The notes: a model not told the origin generated them from the sequence alone. A stretch of DNA of 64,000 nucleotides from Chelativorans sp. J32 (GCF_000518985.1 NZ_JAEQ01000011.1:1-64000), one strand, 5' to 3'; positions 8,794-19,097 are shown, counted from the stretch's first letter. Numbers and translations: made by a program.

Positions 8794-10059
8794 TCAGGTG
8801 TTCATCGAGTCGAAGAACTCGGCATTGCCCTTGGTCTGCTTGAGCTTGTCGATGAGGAACTCGATGGCATCGGTCGTGCCCATCGGCGCCAAAATTCGGC
8901 GAAGAACGAAGATCTTCTGCAGATCCTGCCGCGGCACAAGAAGGTCCTCCTTGCGGGTACCCGACTTCAAAATGTCCATAGCCGGGTAGATGCGCTTGTC
9001 AGCCACCTTACGGTCAAGCACAATCTCGGAATTGCCCGTGCCCTTGAACTCTTCGAAAATCACCTCGTCCATACGGCTGCCGGTATCGATCAGCGCTGTT
9101 GCGATGATTGTGAGCGAACCGCCCTCCTCGATGTTTCGCGCAGCACCGAAGAAGCGCTTCGGCCGCTGCAGGGCATTCGCATCCACGCCGCCGGTCAGCA
9201 CTTTGCCCGAGGAAGGCACAACCGTGTTGTAGGCGCGGCCGAGACGGGTGATCGAATCGAGCAGAATGACGACGTCTCGCCCGTGCTCGACCAATCGCTT
9301 TGCCTTCTCGATCACCATCTCCGCTACCTGGACGTGGCGGGAGGCCGGCTCGTCGAAGGTGGAGGATATGACCTCGCCCTTTACCGAACGCTGCATGTCC
9401 GTCACTTCCTCCGGCCGCTCGTCGATGAGCAGCACGATGAGATAGCACTCGGGATGATTGGTGGTGATCGAATGGGCGATGTTCTGAAGAAGAACGGTCT
9501 TACCCGTCCGCGGCGGCGCCACGATGAGCCCGCGCTGGCCTTTTCCGAGCGGCGCCACAAGATCGATAACCCGCGGCGAGAGATCCTTCGTCGTCGGATT
9601 CTCGATCTCCATCCTCAACCGCTCGTCTGGATAGAGGGGCGTCAGGTTGTCGAAATGGATCTTGTGACGGATCTTCTCGGGATCTTCGAAATTGATGGTA
9701 TTGACCTTGAGAAGAGCGAAATAGCGCTCTCCCTCTTTAGGGCTGCGAATCGGACCCTCGACGGTATCGCCCGTCTTGAGCGAAAAGCGACGAATTTGAG
9801 AGGGAGAAATATAGATATCGTCCGGGCCGGGCAGATAATTTGCCGTTGCCGAGCGCAAGAAGCCGAAACCATCCTGCAGAACTTCAACGACACCATCGCC
9901 GATGATCTCGATATCCTGCATCGAGAGCTTCTTGAGGATCGCAAACATCAGCTCCTGCTTTCGCATGATGCTGGCGTTCTCGACCTCGAGCGATTCCGCA
10001 AACGCGATCAGGTCAGTCGGCGATTTGCTCTTCAGCTCCTGAAGCTTCATTTCCTGCAT
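8794..10059 (-). CDS. rho: Transcription termination factor Rho
   Basis: This hexameric RNA-dependent ATPase terminates transcription. The N-terminal helical region ([19 protein letters not shown]) is followed by the cold-shock-like RNA-binding domain with [13 protein letters not shown]. The ATPase core has the Walker A motif [12 protein letters not shown], the Walker B region [11 protein letters not shown] and the Q-loop/R-loop region near GGVDANAL. The ATG at 10059 gives 421 residues and the standard N-terminus; an in-frame ATG at 10083 is possible. About 220 bp of untranslated sequence precedes it before hemJ, a plausible long leader for the autoregulation commonly seen for rho. I saw no specific element in it. 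Confidence 0.97.
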   Translation of the reverse strand: MQEMKLQELKSKSPTDLIAFAESLEVENASIMRKQELMFAILKKLSMQDIEIIGDGVVEVLQDGFGFLRSATANYLPGPDDIYISPSQIRRFSLKTGDTVEGPIRSPKEGERYFALLKVNTINFEDPEKIRHKIHFDNLTPLYPDERLRMEIENPTTKDLSPRVIDLVAPLGKGQRGLIVAPPRTGKTVLLQNIAHSITTNHPECYLIVLLIDERPEEVTDMQRSVKGEVISSTFDEPASRHVQVAEMVIEKAKRLVEHGRDVVILLDSITRLGRAYNTVVPSSGKVLTGGVDANALQRPKRFFGAARNIEEGGSLTIIATALIDTGSRMDEVIFEEFKGTGNSEIVLDRKVADKRIYPAMDILKSGTRKEDLLVPRQDLQKIFVLRRILAPMGTTDAIEFLIDKLKQTKGNAEFFDSMNT

Positions 10060-10283
10060 AGGGGCGGACTCTGTTTGTAGCATTTGGATACCAGGAAAGA
10101 TTGCTGGGCGCTCTTGCGGGCCTGCAGCGTCCGAGACTTCGGTAAGAACGGTACCGGACTTAAGGGAGGGAGAACTCTTTTATCGCTCCAGGACGGAAAG
10201 AGCAAGGTGGCTTTTTACGTCTTGCTCAGTCCGGCAGAAAACCCGCAGACAGCTTCACCTTTAGATAGGAACGCTGAACGAGC

Positions 10284-10820
10284 CTAAAAAGGCTTCACGA
10301 CCACCAAAATCACGATCACGATCATGAGAAGGGTGGGTATTTCGTTCATCAGGCGCCAGTGACGAGACGATTTCGTATTTCGATCGGCCTGAAACTGCCT
10401 TTGAGAACGGGAGAGATAACCGTGGAAAGCTGAGAGCAGGATCACAAGCGCGATTTTGGCATGCAACCAGCCCCCAGTAAAGTCGAACCCCTTCCATGCA
10501 AGCCACAGGCCGAAAACCCATGTCGCGATCATCGCGGGGTTGATGATGAGCCGCAACAGACGCGATTCCATCATTTTGAAGGTTTCGCTTTGCGCCGATC
10601 CAATCTCGACTTCCGAGTGATAAACGAACAGTCGCGGCAGGTAGAGCATCCCCGCCATCCAAGAGATCACCGCGACGACGTGGAAGGCCTTTATCCACAG
10701 ATAAAGCCCATCAGGCGCGGCGACGAAAAGAAGGATTGCCAGGAGGGCGAAGATGGCGAGCGAGATCATCGCTCGTCGCGCTGCCGTGCTGCCCGCGGTT
10801 CTGCTGTCGACCGTTGTCAT
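10284..10820 (-). CDS. hemJ: Protoporphyrinogen IX oxidase HemJ
   Basis: HemJ is the quinone-linked membrane enzyme that oxidises protoporphyrinogen IX to protoporphyrin IX in heme synthesis. The 178-residue protein has four or five hydrophobic segments. The conserved His occurs in [26 protein letters not shown] and the conserved C-terminal region has LLIINP-like [10 protein letters not shown] and [10 protein letters not shown]. Its ATG overlaps the stop codon of hemE (ATGA), so two heme enzymes are translationally coupled. The neighbourhood rho-hemJ-hemE is conserved in Hyphomicrobiales. Confidence 0.9.
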   Translation of the reverse strand: MTTVDSRTAGSTAARRAMISLAIFALLAILLFVAAPDGLYLWIKAFHVVAVISWMAGMLYLPRLFVYHSEVEIGSAQSETFKMMESRLLRLIINPAMIATWVFGLWLAWKGFDFTGGWLHAKIALVILLSAFHGYLSRSQRQFQADRNTKSSRHWRLMNEIPTLLMIVIVILVVVKPF

Positions 10821-11842
10821 TTTCCCTCGCGCACCTGCCGAATCATAGCCTCCACATGCTCAATGGGAGTCTCGGGCGTAATACCATGGCCGAGATTGAA
10901 AATAAGAGGGCCGCTGCCCAGGCCGCCAAGGATATTCTCGATGCCTTCCGAAAGCGCCCTTCCTCCTGCGATCAGGCGTGTCGGATCGAGATTCCCTTGG
11001 ACCGCGCCTCCCGCCTGGAGTTCGCGTGCCGCATCCAAGGGAACGGTCCAGTCGAGGCCGAGGCCCGTCACACCGGTTTTCTGCCGATATTCGCGATAAA
11101 ACCACCCCGCACCCTTCGGAAAGCCGATGATAGGGACATCAGGATATTTCTGCCGCACGCGGCGGACGATCTCCGCAACGGGCCTGACGCACCAGTTCTC
11201 GAAAGTTGCCTGATCAAGCACACCGGACCATGAGTCGAATATCTGCACGACATCGGCACCCTCTTCGATCTGCCGGATGAGATAATCGGCAGATGCGGCC
11301 GCGAGAATTTCGAGGAGGCTGGCAAACGCTTCTGGATGCCTGTGCCCGAACAACCGCGCGGGAGCCTGGTCGGGCGTGCCCCGGCCGGCAATCATATAGG
11401 TGGCGACGGTCCAGGGTGCGCCGCAAAATCCGATCAGTGCCGTTTCCGCCGGCAAGTCTCTCCTTAGCCGGTGAACGGTTTCATAGACCGGCTGCAGGTG
11501 GCTGTGCACCGTGCCGATGTCGAGATTTCCTATCTCGTCTGCCCGAAGGGGGGTCATCAGCGGACCAGCACCCTCTTCAAAGCGCAGGTCACGTCCGAGC
11601 GCATGCGGAATGACAAGGATATCGGAAAAGAGAATAGCTGCGTCAAATCCGAACCTGCGGATCGGCTGCAGCGTCACCTCAACGGCGAAATCGGGGTTGT
11701 AGCAGAGATCGAGGAAACTTCCCGCTCTCTTCCGCATTTCCCGATATTCCGGAAGGTATCTCCCCGCCTGGCGCATCATCCAGATCGGAGGGGGGGAAAT
11801 GGTCTTCCCGTCCAGCACGTCCAGGAGTTTCCGTTCCGCCAC
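10817..11842 (-). CDS. hemE: Uroporphyrinogen decarboxylase
   Basis: HemE removes four carboxyl groups from uroporphyrinogen III to give coproporphyrinogen III. The 341-residue protein has the N-terminal signature [18 protein letters not shown] and the second signature region [15 protein letters not shown], with the catalytic aspartate in the conserved [15 protein letters not shown] block. Translation starts at GTG (11842) with AGGAG about ten bases upstream. In alphaproteobacteria hemE directly borders the chromosomal replication origin, and the gap upstream of this gene carries origin-like features. Confidence 0.97.
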   Translation of the reverse strand: MAERKLLDVLDGKTISPPPIWMMRQAGRYLPEYREMRKRAGSFLDLCYNPDFAVEVTLQPIRRFGFDAAILFSDILVIPHALGRDLRFEEGAGPLMTPLRADEIGNLDIGTVHSHLQPVYETVHRLRRDLPAETALIGFCGAPWTVATYMIAGRGTPDQAPARLFGHRHPEAFASLLEILAAASADYLIRQIEEGADVVQIFDSWSGVLDQATFENWCVRPVAEIVRRVRQKYPDVPIIGFPKGAGWFYREYRQKTGVTGLGLDWTVPLDAARELQAGGAVQGNLDPTRLIAGGRALSEGIENILGGLGSGPLIFNLGHGITPETPIEHVEAMIRQVREGK

Positions 11843-12232
11843 GTCTCAGGTCTCCTAACCAAATAATTAAAGAACTCTAAAAGGATTCTGATTCTATGAC
11901 TCTGTTTGGAGTGTGGATTAAATCCTGTCCACTGACTCCTGTTCCGTCGCCAGGAGCATATTGCCGCGTGACAAGTTTGCTCGCTGTGGGGAACTCTGGT
12001 GACCAAACGAGAAATTGAAGCATAATCAAATACTTAAGAAACATGACAAGGAAGAGCCTCCACGCGAGGTAATGGGGATATAATCCGTCATCAACATTGT
12101 TCTGCACAGCCGAAAACCAATATCCCATCGGGCCTGGGGTGTGGATGAAGCTCCGGTTTTTCCAACGTTGGAATCTCGCCAAGCGATGTTTGGCAGGCTA
12201 TCAACATTTCTCCACAGACCGGATGTGTATTT
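11843..12232. other. Proposed chromosomal replication origin (oriC)
   Basis: This is a 390-bp non-coding gap between hemE and the divergent ppsR-like gene. DnaA-box-like 9-mers related to TGTGGATAA occur at 11912-11920 (TGTGGATTA), 12140-12148 (TGTGGATGA) and 12208-12216 (TTCTCCACA, minus sense), each with one mismatch. A weaker one is at 11985-11993 (TGTGGGGAA). Five GANTC CcrM methylation sites lie at 11884, 11890, 11898, 11934 and 12171, three of them within 19 bp. AT-rich stretches are near 11861-11900 and 12010-12050. A hemE-adjacent origin is established for Caulobacter and Sinorhizobium. The parS sites within 9 kb and outward-facing flanking genes agree. The boundaries are inferred. 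Confidence 0.75.
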
Positions 12233-13051
12233 GTGCATAAGCCGCAGAGCTTCTTTCATCTCCACCTGATTTCCGACGCTACCGGCGAAACGCTTCTGGC
12301 GGCGGGACGGGCCGCTGCCGCCCAATACAAGAATGCTCGCGCCATCGAGCACATTTACCCGCTGGTACGTACGGAGAAGCAACTGGAGAAGGTTTTCACT
12401 GCGATCGACGAGGAACCCGGTATCGTGCTCTACACGATCGTGGACCAAAAGCTCGCGCGCCAGGTGGACGAGCGGTGCCAGGCAATGGGCTTGCCATGCG
12501 TATCTGTTCTCGAGCCTGTCCTCACCGTGTTCCAGTCCTATCTCGGAACGCCTGCAGGCCGGCGCGTGGGTGCGCAGCACGTGCTAGACGCCGAATATTT
12601 TCGCCGCATCGATGCGCTGAACTTCACGATGGAGCACGATGATGGCCAACTTCCCTACGATGTAGAGGAAGCCGACATTATCCTGGTGGGCGTTTCCCGT
12701 ACCTCAAAGACGCCGACCAGCATCTATCTCGCAAACCGCGGCATCAAGACGGCGAATGTGCCCATCGTCCTGGATGTTCCCTTGCCGGAGCCGCTGCTGA
12801 ATGCGAAGCGGCCTTTGGTGGTAGGGCTCGTAGCCTCGGCGGAGCGCATTTCCCAAGTGCGGCAGAATCGCCTTCTTGGTGCCACAGCGGTGGATTTCGA
12901 TACCTATGTCGATCGGGCGGAGATCGCCCGCGAGTTGGCCTATGCTCGGCAGCTCTGCAATCGGCATAACTGGCCGGTGATAGACGTAACGCGTCGTTCG
13001 ATCGAAGAAACCGCGGCCGCCATTCTGGCTCTGCGGGGAAAGCCCTGGTAA
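12233..13051 (+). CDS. Pyruvate, phosphate/water dikinase regulatory protein (DUF299, PSRP-type)
   Basis: This family consists of bifunctional ADP-dependent kinase/Pi-dependent phosphorylases that switch PEP synthase or pyruvate phosphate dikinase off and on by threonine phosphorylation. The 272-residue protein begins with the conserved [15 protein letters not shown] block. It has the nucleotide-binding [15 protein letters not shown] motif and ends with [19 protein letters not shown] at 12233 is the only usable early start because the ATG ten bases upstream runs into a stop. It starts at the right edge of the proposed origin and is followed 17 bp later by maf. Which dikinase it controls cannot be told from this window. 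Confidence 0.9.
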   Translation: MHKPQSFFHLHLISDATGETLLAAGRAAAAQYKNARAIEHIYPLVRTEKQLEKVFTAIDEEPGIVLYTIVDQKLARQVDERCQAMGLPCVSVLEPVLTVFQSYLGTPAGRRVGAQHVLDAEYFRRIDALNFTMEHDDGQLPYDVEEADIILVGVSRTSKTPTSIYLANRGIKTANVPIVLDVPLPEPLLNAKRPLVVGLVASAERISQVRQNRLLGATAVDFDTYVDRAEIARELAYARQLCNRHNWPVIDVTRRSIEETAAAILALRGKPW

Positions 13052-13068
13052 CCGGATTGGAGAAGACA

Positions 13069-13677
13069 ATGCTTATGGAATTTCCCCCGATTGTCCTTGC
13101 CTCCACGAGTCCTTTTCGCAAACATCTCCTGGAGAATGCCGGCCTCTCTATCAGGTCCGAAGCGCCGCAAGTCGACGAGCGCTCGATGGAGGCCCCGCTG
13201 GAGGGAACGGGCGTAACCCCGGACGAGGTCGCTCTCATCCTCGCCGAGGCGAAAGCAGTTGACGTTTCCACACGCGATCCTGGAGCTTGGGTCATCGGTG
13301 GGGATCAGACGCTCTCTCTTGAGGACAGGATCTTCCACAAGCCGAATGACATGGAAGAGGCGCGTCGTGCTCTTCTGGCGCTTTCCGGGAAGACACATCT
13401 CTTGAACAGCGGGATTGTGTTGGCCCACGAAGGAAAAACCGTGTGGCGTCATGTATCGATCGCGCGGATGACCATGCGGCCACTCGCACCCGCCTTTATC
13501 GGTCGATATCTGGCGCGTGTTGGCGACAAGGCGCTCAAGAGCGTTGGAGCCTATCAGATCGAGGGCGAAGGAATTCAACTCTTCGAGCAAATCGAAGGCG
13601 ACTATTTCACCATTGTCGGCGTGCCGCTTCTCCCACTCTTGGCGAAGCTCCGCGAACTGAAGGTCATCGATGGCTGA
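13069..13677 (+). CDS. maf: Maf-like nucleotide pyrophosphatase
   Basis: Maf proteins hydrolyse non-canonical or methylated nucleoside triphosphates, and are linked to septum control. The 202-residue protein carries the N-terminal substrate loop [15 protein letters not shown]. The usual second arginine of the SPRR-type motif is replaced by Phe. The catalytic [10 protein letters not shown] and the [12 protein letters not shown] region are also present. ATG at 13069 has GGAG six bases upstream and was chosen over an in-frame TTG at 13057. The last eight bases overlap aroE. The block maf-aroE-coaE-dnaQ beside the origin is conserved in Hyphomicrobiales. Confidence 0.93.
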   Translation: MLMEFPPIVLASTSPFRKHLLENAGLSIRSEAPQVDERSMEAPLEGTGVTPDEVALILAEAKAVDVSTRDPGAWVIGGDQTLSLEDRIFHKPNDMEEARRALLALSGKTHLLNSGIVLAHEGKTVWRHVSIARMTMRPLAPAFIGRYLARVGDKALKSVGAYQIEGEGIQLFEQIEGDYFTIVGVPLLPLLAKLRELKVIDG

Positions 13678-14509
13678 GTTTCCCCCGCGTGCTTTCGTCT
13701 GCGGTCACCCGATCGCGCATTCCCGTTCGCCGATCATCCACAACTACTGGCTGGGCGAGCTTGGGATCGAAGGGCACTACGAGCGGCGTGATATCGCGCC
13801 GGATGTCTTCGAGGCCTTCGTCCAGGAATTCCCGCGCCTTTATGTAGGCGGCAACGTCACCATTCCCCATAAGGAAAGCGCTTGGCGCCTTGTAGAGGCG
13901 CGCGACGAAGCGGCGGAAATCATTGGTGCGGTGAATACGCTTTGGCTCGACGACGGCCGGGTGATGGGCGGCAATACGGATGCTTACGGCTTCGCCGCCA
14001 ATCTCGATGCTGCAGCGCCTGGTTGGGAAAAGAGCGCCGTCGCGACCGTTCTCGGCGCCGGTGGTGCAGCACTTGCCATCGTCCACGCGTTGCAAAGCCG
14101 CGGCGTGAGCGACATTCGCATCGTCAACCGCACCTTTGCGCGCGCGCAGGCTCTCGCGGACCGGTTCAGAGGGGGCTCCAGTGCCCATGACTGGCCAGCC
14201 TTGCCCGAACTCCTGTCGGACACGACACTTCTCATCAACACGACTTCCCTTGGAATGCATGGCGGTCCTGAAGCGGCAATCGATCTTTCTCCCCTTCCGG
14301 CCTCGGCGACCGTCACGGACATCGTCTATGTCCCTATCCAGACTCCACTTCTCGCATCGGCTGCGGCGCGAGGATTGCGCACGGTGGATGGGCTCGGGAT
14401 GCTCCTGCACCAGGCGGTACCCGGTTTTGAACGATGGTTCGGAGTGCGGCCGGAGGTTACGCCGCGTCTTCGCGAGATCGTTATGGCGGACCTGGAGACC
14501 GAGAAATGA
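13670..14509 (+). CDS. aroE: Shikimate 5-dehydrogenase
   Basis: AroE reduces 3-dehydroshikimate to shikimate with NADPH in aromatic amino acid synthesis. The 279-residue protein has the shikimate-binding [11 protein letters not shown] and GNVTIPHKE motifs. The catalytic Lys is in the latter. The NADP-binding loop is [12 protein letters not shown], and the C-terminal [16 protein letters not shown] is characteristic. It overlaps maf upstream by eight bases and coaE downstream by four (ATGA), so the operon is translationally coupled. Confidence 0.96.
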   Translation: MAEFPPRAFVCGHPIAHSRSPIIHNYWLGELGIEGHYERRDIAPDVFEAFVQEFPRLYVGGNVTIPHKESAWRLVEARDEAAEIIGAVNTLWLDDGRVMGGNTDAYGFAANLDAAAPGWEKSAVATVLGAGGAALAIVHALQSRGVSDIRIVNRTFARAQALADRFRGGSSAHDWPALPELLSDTTLLINTTSLGMHGGPEAAIDLSPLPASATVTDIVYVPIQTPLLASAAARGLRTVDGLGMLLHQAVPGFERWFGVRPEVTPRLREIVMADLETEK

Positions 14510-15090
14510 TCGTCCTCGGCCTTACCGGCTCGATCGGCATGGGCAAGTCGACAACGGCCGGGATGTTCGAGGCGGAAGGGGTTCCCGTTCATGATTCCGA
14601 TGCGGCTGTGCATAAGCTTTATGAAGGCGAGGCCGTACCCATCGTGGAAGAGCATTTTCCCGGAACCGCGATAGCGGGCAAGGTGGATCGCGCCCGGCTC
14701 GCCGAGGCGGTGGTTGGAAACCGGGAAGCACTTTCGAAGCTCGAAAGACTTATCCATCCGCTCGTACGCAGGGATGCAGACCGATTCGTCGAGGATCACC
14801 GCAGAAGAGGAACACCGCTGGTCGTGCTCGACATCCCCTTGTTGTTCGAGACAGATGGCACGAGCCGTGTCGACAAGATCGCCGTTGTTACCGCTCCGGC
14901 TCATGTCCAGCGGGAGCGCGTGCTTTCGCGCCCAGGCATGACTGAGGAAAAATACGAAAAAATCCTTGCTCGTCAGGTCCCGGACGAGGAAAAGCGGAAG
15001 CGGGCCGACTTCGTTATCGATACCAGCCGAGGTCTCGAGCCAGCACGCGAGGCCGTGCGAGATATCATAAGTCAGCTGACAAAGGGCTGA
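14506..15090 (+). CDS. coaE: Dephospho-CoA kinase
   Basis: CoaE phosphorylates the 3'-hydroxyl of dephospho-CoA in the last step of CoA synthesis. The 194-residue protein starts with the P-loop [16 protein letters not shown]. It has the conserved [11 protein letters not shown] and LDIPLLFE blocks, and the arginine-rich lid with [21 protein letters not shown] at 14506 overlaps the aroE stop codon. Another CoA gene, coaA, occurs at 27287, but the two are not in one operon. Confidence 0.96.
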   Translation: MIVLGLTGSIGMGKSTTAGMFEAEGVPVHDSDAAVHKLYEGEAVPIVEEHFPGTAIAGKVDRARLAEAVVGNREALSKLERLIHPLVRRDADRFVEDHRRRGTPLVVLDIPLLFETDGTSRVDKIAVVTAPAHVQRERVLSRPGMTEEKYEKILARQVPDEEKRKRADFVIDTSRGLEPAREAVRDIISQLTKG

Positions 15091-15161
15091 CAGCTTATTC
15101 TTGGGCTGGACTTGCAACGGTGACGAAGCATGGCCCATGCTGGGTGCGGGGAGTGATTCGG

Positions 15162-15890
15162 ATGCGCGAGATCATCTTCGATACGGAAACGACCGGCCTT
15201 GATCCGCGCGAGGATAGGGTTATCGAGCTCGGCTGCGTGGAACTGGTGAATCGCTTCCCCACAGGGCGGACGATGCATTATTTCATCAATCCACAGGGGC
15301 GTTCCGTTCATCCCGACGCGCAGGCCGTGCACGGCATTTCCGACGCGGATCTGGTCGGAAAACCTGTTTTCGCGGCCATTTTGGATGAGTTTCTCGAATT
15401 CATCGATGGCGCAAAGCTTGTTGCCCACAACGCCAATTTCGATATCGGCTTCATCAATGCCGAGTTTCAGCGGCTGAGCCAGCCCTTTGTCGATCCATCG
15501 CGCGTGGTGGACACATTGGCGATCGCCCGCCGGAAGCATCCGATGGGGCCGAATTCCTTGGATGCGCTGTGCCGGCGCTATGGCATCGACAATTCCCACC
15601 GCACAAAGCACGGCGCGCTTCTCGACGCGGAGCTCCTTGCGGAAGTTTATATTGAACTCGTCGGCGGTAAGCAGGCGAGCTTCGGACTTGAGATCGCCAC
15701 GCAAGGGCTCGCCGAGGAAACCAGCAGCAGCGTTGTCGTCGCGCTTCCTCCTCGCCCCCGGCCCCTTGCTTCCCGGCTTACCGCGGAGGAGCGCCAGGCC
15801 CATGAAGCTCTTGTCGCAGGGCTTGGCGAGAATGCGTTGTGGCGCAAGCTGGCGCCAGCCGAGCCATTGGAGCAGGCTGAAATCGCCTGA
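15162..15890 (+). CDS. dnaQ: DNA polymerase III epsilon subunit (3'-5' proofreading exonuclease)
   Basis: This is the DEDDh exonuclease that proofreads for the replicative polymerase. Exo I is IIFDTETTGLDP, with the metal-binding Asp and Glu. Exo II is in AHNANFDIGFIN, and Exo III lies around HRTKHGALLDAELLAEVY with the catalytic His and Asp. The C-terminal tail after about residue 180 is the polymerase/clamp-interacting region. The start at 15162 (MREIIFDTETTG) fits the family; an in-frame upstream ATG at 15120 would add 14 unusual residues. A strong terminator follows 12 bp downstream. Confidence 0.95.
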   Translation: MREIIFDTETTGLDPREDRVIELGCVELVNRFPTGRTMHYFINPQGRSVHPDAQAVHGISDADLVGKPVFAAILDEFLEFIDGAKLVAHNANFDIGFINAEFQRLSQPFVDPSRVVDTLAIARRKHPMGPNSLDALCRRYGIDNSHRTKHGALLDAELLAEVYIELVGGKQASFGLEIATQGLAEETSSSVVVALPPRPRPLASRLTAEERQAHEALVAGLGENALWRKLAPAEPLEQAEIA

Positions 15891-15902
15891 GCCCAATAAA
15901 AA

Positions 15903-15923
15903 AGCCGGGCATTTTGCCCGGCT
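15903..15923. terminator. Bidirectional intrinsic terminator between dnaQ and secB
   Basis: AGCCGGGC and GCCCGGCT form an 8-bp perfect stem around a five-base ATTTT loop. A run of A on the left supplies the U tract for secB transcription on the minus strand. It separates two convergent genes, dnaQ and secB. Confidence 0.85.
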
Positions 15924-15947
15924 CCCGTCTGGTCTCGAGGTCTCGTA

Positions 15948-16454
15948 TCAGGAGACCTGCACTTTCCGGCGTGCTTCTTCCTCAGCCAGTCGCTGCTGGA
16001 ACATGCGAGCGAAGTCGATCGGGTCGATCATGAGTGGCGGGAAGCCGCCGTTACGCGTAGCGTCGGCGATGATCTGCCTTGCGAACGGGAAGAGCAGGCG
16101 CGGGCACTCGATGAAGAGGAGCGGGAGCATATGCTCCTGCGGGAAGCCCTGGATGCGGAAGACACCGCCATAGACGAGTTCCACATTGAAGAGAACTGAG
16201 CTCTCCGCTTCCGCCTTCGCCGAAAGGGTGAGGAGCACGTCGTAGTCGGTACCGCCCAAGGGATTGGCGTTGACGTTCACATTGATGTTGATCGACGGCG
16301 CCTTGTCACGCGCCCGTAGGGACTGAGGAGCGCCCGGGCTCTCGAACGAGAGGTCCTTGATATACTGCGTCAGCACACTCAAGCTGGCCGGAACGGCATT
16401 GTTGGTCGCTTCCGTCTGCTTTGCGTCGTCTTTTTCGCTGGGCTGGTCAGCCAT
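15948..16454 (-). CDS. secB: Protein-export chaperone SecB
   Basis: SecB is a cytosolic tetrameric chaperone that keeps preproteins unfolded and delivers them to SecA. The 168-residue protein has the conserved [14 protein letters not shown] block that forms the peptide-binding groove. It also shows the [11 protein letters not shown] segment and the [25 protein letters not shown] core. The start at 16454 ([10 protein letters not shown]) has AGGCGA seven bases upstream, and an upstream in-frame ATG at 16499 would add an atypical basic leader. SecB next to fxsA and dnaQ is the usual Hyphomicrobiales order. Confidence 0.96.
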   Translation of the reverse strand: MADQPSEKDDAKQTEATNNAVPASLSVLTQYIKDLSFESPGAPQSLRARDKAPSININVNVNANPLGGTDYDVLLTLSAKAEAESSVLFNVELVYGGVFRIQGFPQEHMLPLLFIECPRLLFPFARQIIADATRNGGFPPLMIDPIDFARMFQQRLAEEEARRKVQVS

Positions 16455-16571
16455 TCGCCTGGATCCTCTGGAATGTAGCGCCGCCCGCTTGGGCTGCAAA
16501 AATCGAGGCGTTCGCTAGCACGCTGACCAGGGCAATACAAGTTTGGATTGCCTGCGGAGCTTTCTTCTCGG

Positions 16572-17051
16572 CTATTTGCCCCGCCAGGGAGAATCTTTCC
16601 CTTCAGAACTCGAATAATCTTCCAGGTCCAGATCGATCGTCTTGCCTGGCCGCCGGTCATGGCGGCTCGTGCCGCTCATATCCGTAGGCGACATGACGAC
16701 AACGCGGCTGCGGAGGAAACGCCAGGCCAGATCGCGTATGGGAGGAATAAAAAGGAGCAGGCCCAATATGTCGGTGACAAAGCCTGGCACCACGAGAAGC
16801 AGGCCGGCCAGCAGGATCATTACGCCATGCACGAGCTCCCGGCCTGGCAGGCGACGCTCGGCCAACTCCCGCTGCATGCGCGAGAGAACGCCAAAGCCCT
16901 GCACGCGCAGGAGAATGGATCCTAGAACAGCTGTTCCGATCACGAGCCCCAAGGTGGGAAATAACCCGATTTGTTGCCCGACGATCACAAAAACGGCGAT
17001 TTCAGCAAGCGGAATGCCGAGGAGGAGGAACGGGATGATGGAGAAACGCAC
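16572..17051 (-). CDS. FxsA-family membrane protein
   Basis: This is a small integral membrane protein of the FxsA family. E. coli FxsA (suppressor of phage T7 exclusion) is the named relative; the general function is unknown. The 159-residue protein has two N-terminal membrane segments (SIIPFLLLGIPLAEIAVFVIVG and the following glycine-rich one) and two more around residues 75-110. A hydrophilic tail follows with DLDLEDYS. GTG at 17051 has AGAGGTCAG about nine bases upstream. Longer in-frame forms up to 17195 are possible but add a hydrophilic lead-in before the first membrane segment. Confidence 0.82.
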   Translation of the reverse strand: MRFSIIPFLLLGIPLAEIAVFVIVGQQIGLFPTLGLVIGTAVLGSILLRVQGFGVLSRMQRELAERRLPGRELVHGVMILLAGLLLVVPGFVTDILGLLLFIPPIRDLAWRFLRSRVVVMSPTDMSGTSRHDRRPGKTIDLDLEDYSSSEGKDSPWRGK

Positions 17052-17241
17052 GTTTTGCTCTGACCTCTCTGTACCGGGCTTGCCAGAATCCTTAGCTTTA
17101 AACATAGGAATGCGCGCCGACGATTTGAACCATTGCATCTGGAGTTCTATATGGATGTAATCGCGGCAGCGCCGTGCCCTTGCATTCGGGCTCATCCCTT
17201 ATAGGCTGGCGCAACACGACAGAGCGGCTTTGGCGGACAAT

Positions 17242-17955
17242 ATGGAATTCTTCGATTTTGGCACGATCTTCTTCTTGGTCGCGGCAGTTGTGATCTTCTT
17301 CCAGTTGCGCAACGTGCTCGGCCGGCGGACGGGCAACGAGAGGCCGCCCTTCGACCCTTATACGGCCGGCCGCACCCGCCCAGCGGAAGGGGAAAAGCCA
17401 GCCAAGAACGACACCGTGGTCGCCCTGCCGCGACGCAAGGGATCCGCAGAACCTGCCGAAGAGCGCTATTCTGTTATCGACAAAGTCGCCCAGCCCGGCA
17501 CCGAACTGAACCGAGGCCTGCGTGCGATCAAGGACGCGGACGCTTCTTTCGATCCCAATACATTCGTCGATGGCGCCAAGCTGGCCTATGAAATGATCGT
17601 CATGGCTTTTGCCGACGGCGATAGGCGCACGCTCAAGAACCTCCTGTCGCGCGACGTCTACGAAGGTTTTGTCTCCGCCATCGATGAACGGGAGAGACGG
17701 TCTGAGAAGATCGAGTCCTCTTTCGTCGGGATCGACAAGGCCGCCATAATCGGCGCGGAGATGAAGGGCAGCGAGGCCCACATAACGCTGCGGATCGTGA
17801 GCGAGTTGATCTCGGCTACGCGCGACAGCGCCGGCAGCATTATCGACGGCGACCCGGAAACCGTGGCAGAGGTCAAGGATGTCTGGACCTTCGCGCGCGA
17901 TACACGCTCGCGCGATCCCAACTGGAAATTGGTGGCCACCGAAGCGGAAGAATAG
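17242..17955 (+). CDS. Tim44-domain membrane-anchored protein
   Basis: The 237-residue protein starts with a single N-terminal transmembrane helix (FGTIFFLVAAVVIFFQLRNVL). A hydrophilic linker follows, then a Tim44/TimA-like domain with FDPNTFVDGAKLAYEMIVMAFADGD and LRIVSELISATRD. Mitochondrial Tim44 links the import pore to Hsp70. The bacterial relatives in alphaproteobacteria are inner-membrane-associated proteins of less certain function. ATG at 17242 has GGCGGA seven bases upstream and starts directly before the helix. It is divergent from fxsA and followed 35 bp later by mltA, the standard gene order. Confidence 0.88.
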   Translation: MEFFDFGTIFFLVAAVVIFFQLRNVLGRRTGNERPPFDPYTAGRTRPAEGEKPAKNDTVVALPRRKGSAEPAEERYSVIDKVAQPGTELNRGLRAIKDADASFDPNTFVDGAKLAYEMIVMAFADGDRRTLKNLLSRDVYEGFVSAIDERERRSEKIESSFVGIDKAAIIGAEMKGSEAHITLRIVSELISATRDSAGSIIDGDPETVAEVKDVWTFARDTRSRDPNWKLVATEAEE

Positions 17956-17990
17956 ACTTTGGGCCCCCGTAGCCGGTGTGGAGAGGCGCC

Positions 17991-19097
17991 ATGAGCCTTT
18001 CCGGGAGGTTTCGCGCGGTCTCTTACCGCGATTTGCCCGGCTGGTCGGAGGATGGTGGGCTTTCAGAAGCCCTTGCCGCCTTCGCCCGATCCGGGCTTGT
18101 TGCGGAAGTGCGACCTTACAGAACAGGGAGCCTCGGTGTTGCCGCGGAAGTGTTTTCCGCGGCCTATGCTCAGGCTCGGACCTTGAGGCAGCCGCTTGGC
18201 AGCGCCGAGGCCCGCGACTTCTTTGAAGATCATTTTCTCCCTTTTCACGTCGAGCCGGAGTCCGCTGCGCAGGGTTTGGTCACCGGTTACTACGAGCCTG
18301 AGGTCGAAGCGTCCCTCTGTCGCTCGGACCGCTTCAAAGTGCCCCTTTATCGCCGGCCGGATGATCTTGTCGACGTAGACGATGGAAACCGGCCGCAGGG
18401 GTTTGACCCCTATTTGGCATTTGCCCGCCACACTGCCGACGGGCTTGCTCCCTATTGGGATCGCGAGGCGATCGACAAAGGCGTGCTTGATGACCGCAAC
18501 CTGGAACTTTGCTGGTTGGAAGATCGCGTGGATGCTTTTTTCATTCACGTTCAGGGTGCGGCCCGCCTTCGACTGACCGACGGCCGGCAAATGCGGGTTA
18601 GTTATGCCGCAAAGGCGGGCCACCGCTTTACCGGGATCGGTCGCCTCCTGGCGGATTTGGGCGAAATCCCGCTTGAAGAAGTATCGATGCAGTCTATCCG
18701 CGCATGGCTCGCCCGGAATCCGCAAAGGCAGGACGAAATTCTCTGGCACAACCGGTCCTACATCTTTTTTCGCGAGACTCCCCTCGGCGAAGCGGATCTT
18801 GGGCCGGTCGCGGCAGCCAAGGTGCAGCTCCAGCCGGGGCGATCCATTGCAGTCGACCGGCAGCTCCATACGTTCGGGACTCCGTTTTTCATTCACGCAC
18901 CGGAGTTAAGGCACGTCGATGGTCGGCCCTTCCGTCGGTTGATGATCGCGCAGGATACGGGCTCCGCCATCGTCGGTGCTGCTCGGGGCGATCTCTTCGT
19001 GGGCACAGGCAAGGAGGCCGGTGAAATCGCCGGCACGATCCGCCATCCCGCGGATTTCTATGCTTTTCTGCCACGGTCCCTGGTGTCCTCCACATGA
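17991..19097 (+). CDS. mltA: Membrane-bound lytic murein transglycosylase A (MltA-type)
   Basis: MltA cleaves peptidoglycan glycan strands with formation of 1,6-anhydro-muramic acid. The 368-residue protein shows the MltA domain with GLVTGYYEPEVEASL, and the C-terminal 3D barrel with the catalytic Asp in IAQDTGSAIVGAARGDLFVGTG. GGAG lies eight bases before the ATG at 17991. No clear signal peptide or lipobox is visible at the chosen start, which is odd for an envelope enzyme. Its stop codon overlaps the start of the Smr gene (ATGA). Confidence 0.9.
   Translation: MSLSGRFRAVSYRDLPGWSEDGGLSEALAAFARSGLVAEVRPYRTGSLGVAAEVFSAAYAQARTLRQPLGSAEARDFFEDHFLPFHVEPESAAQGLVTGYYEPEVEASLCRSDRFKVPLYRRPDDLVDVDDGNRPQGFDPYLAFARHTADGLAPYWDREAIDKGVLDDRNLELCWLEDRVDAFFIHVQGAARLRLTDGRQMRVSYAAKAGHRFTGIGRLLADLGEIPLEEVSMQSIRAWLARNPQRQDEILWHNRSYIFFRETPLGEADLGPVAAAKVQLQPGRSIAVDRQLHTFGTPFFIHAPELRHVDGRPFRRLMIAQDTGSAIVGAARGDLFVGTGKEAGEIAGTIRHPADFYAFLPRSLVSST

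Noticed and set aside
12026-12580. Minus-strand open frame covering the proposed origin and part of the ppsR-like gene
   Set aside because: It runs antisense through the conserved ppsR-like gene and across non-coding sequence, with no homology; it is a shadow frame.
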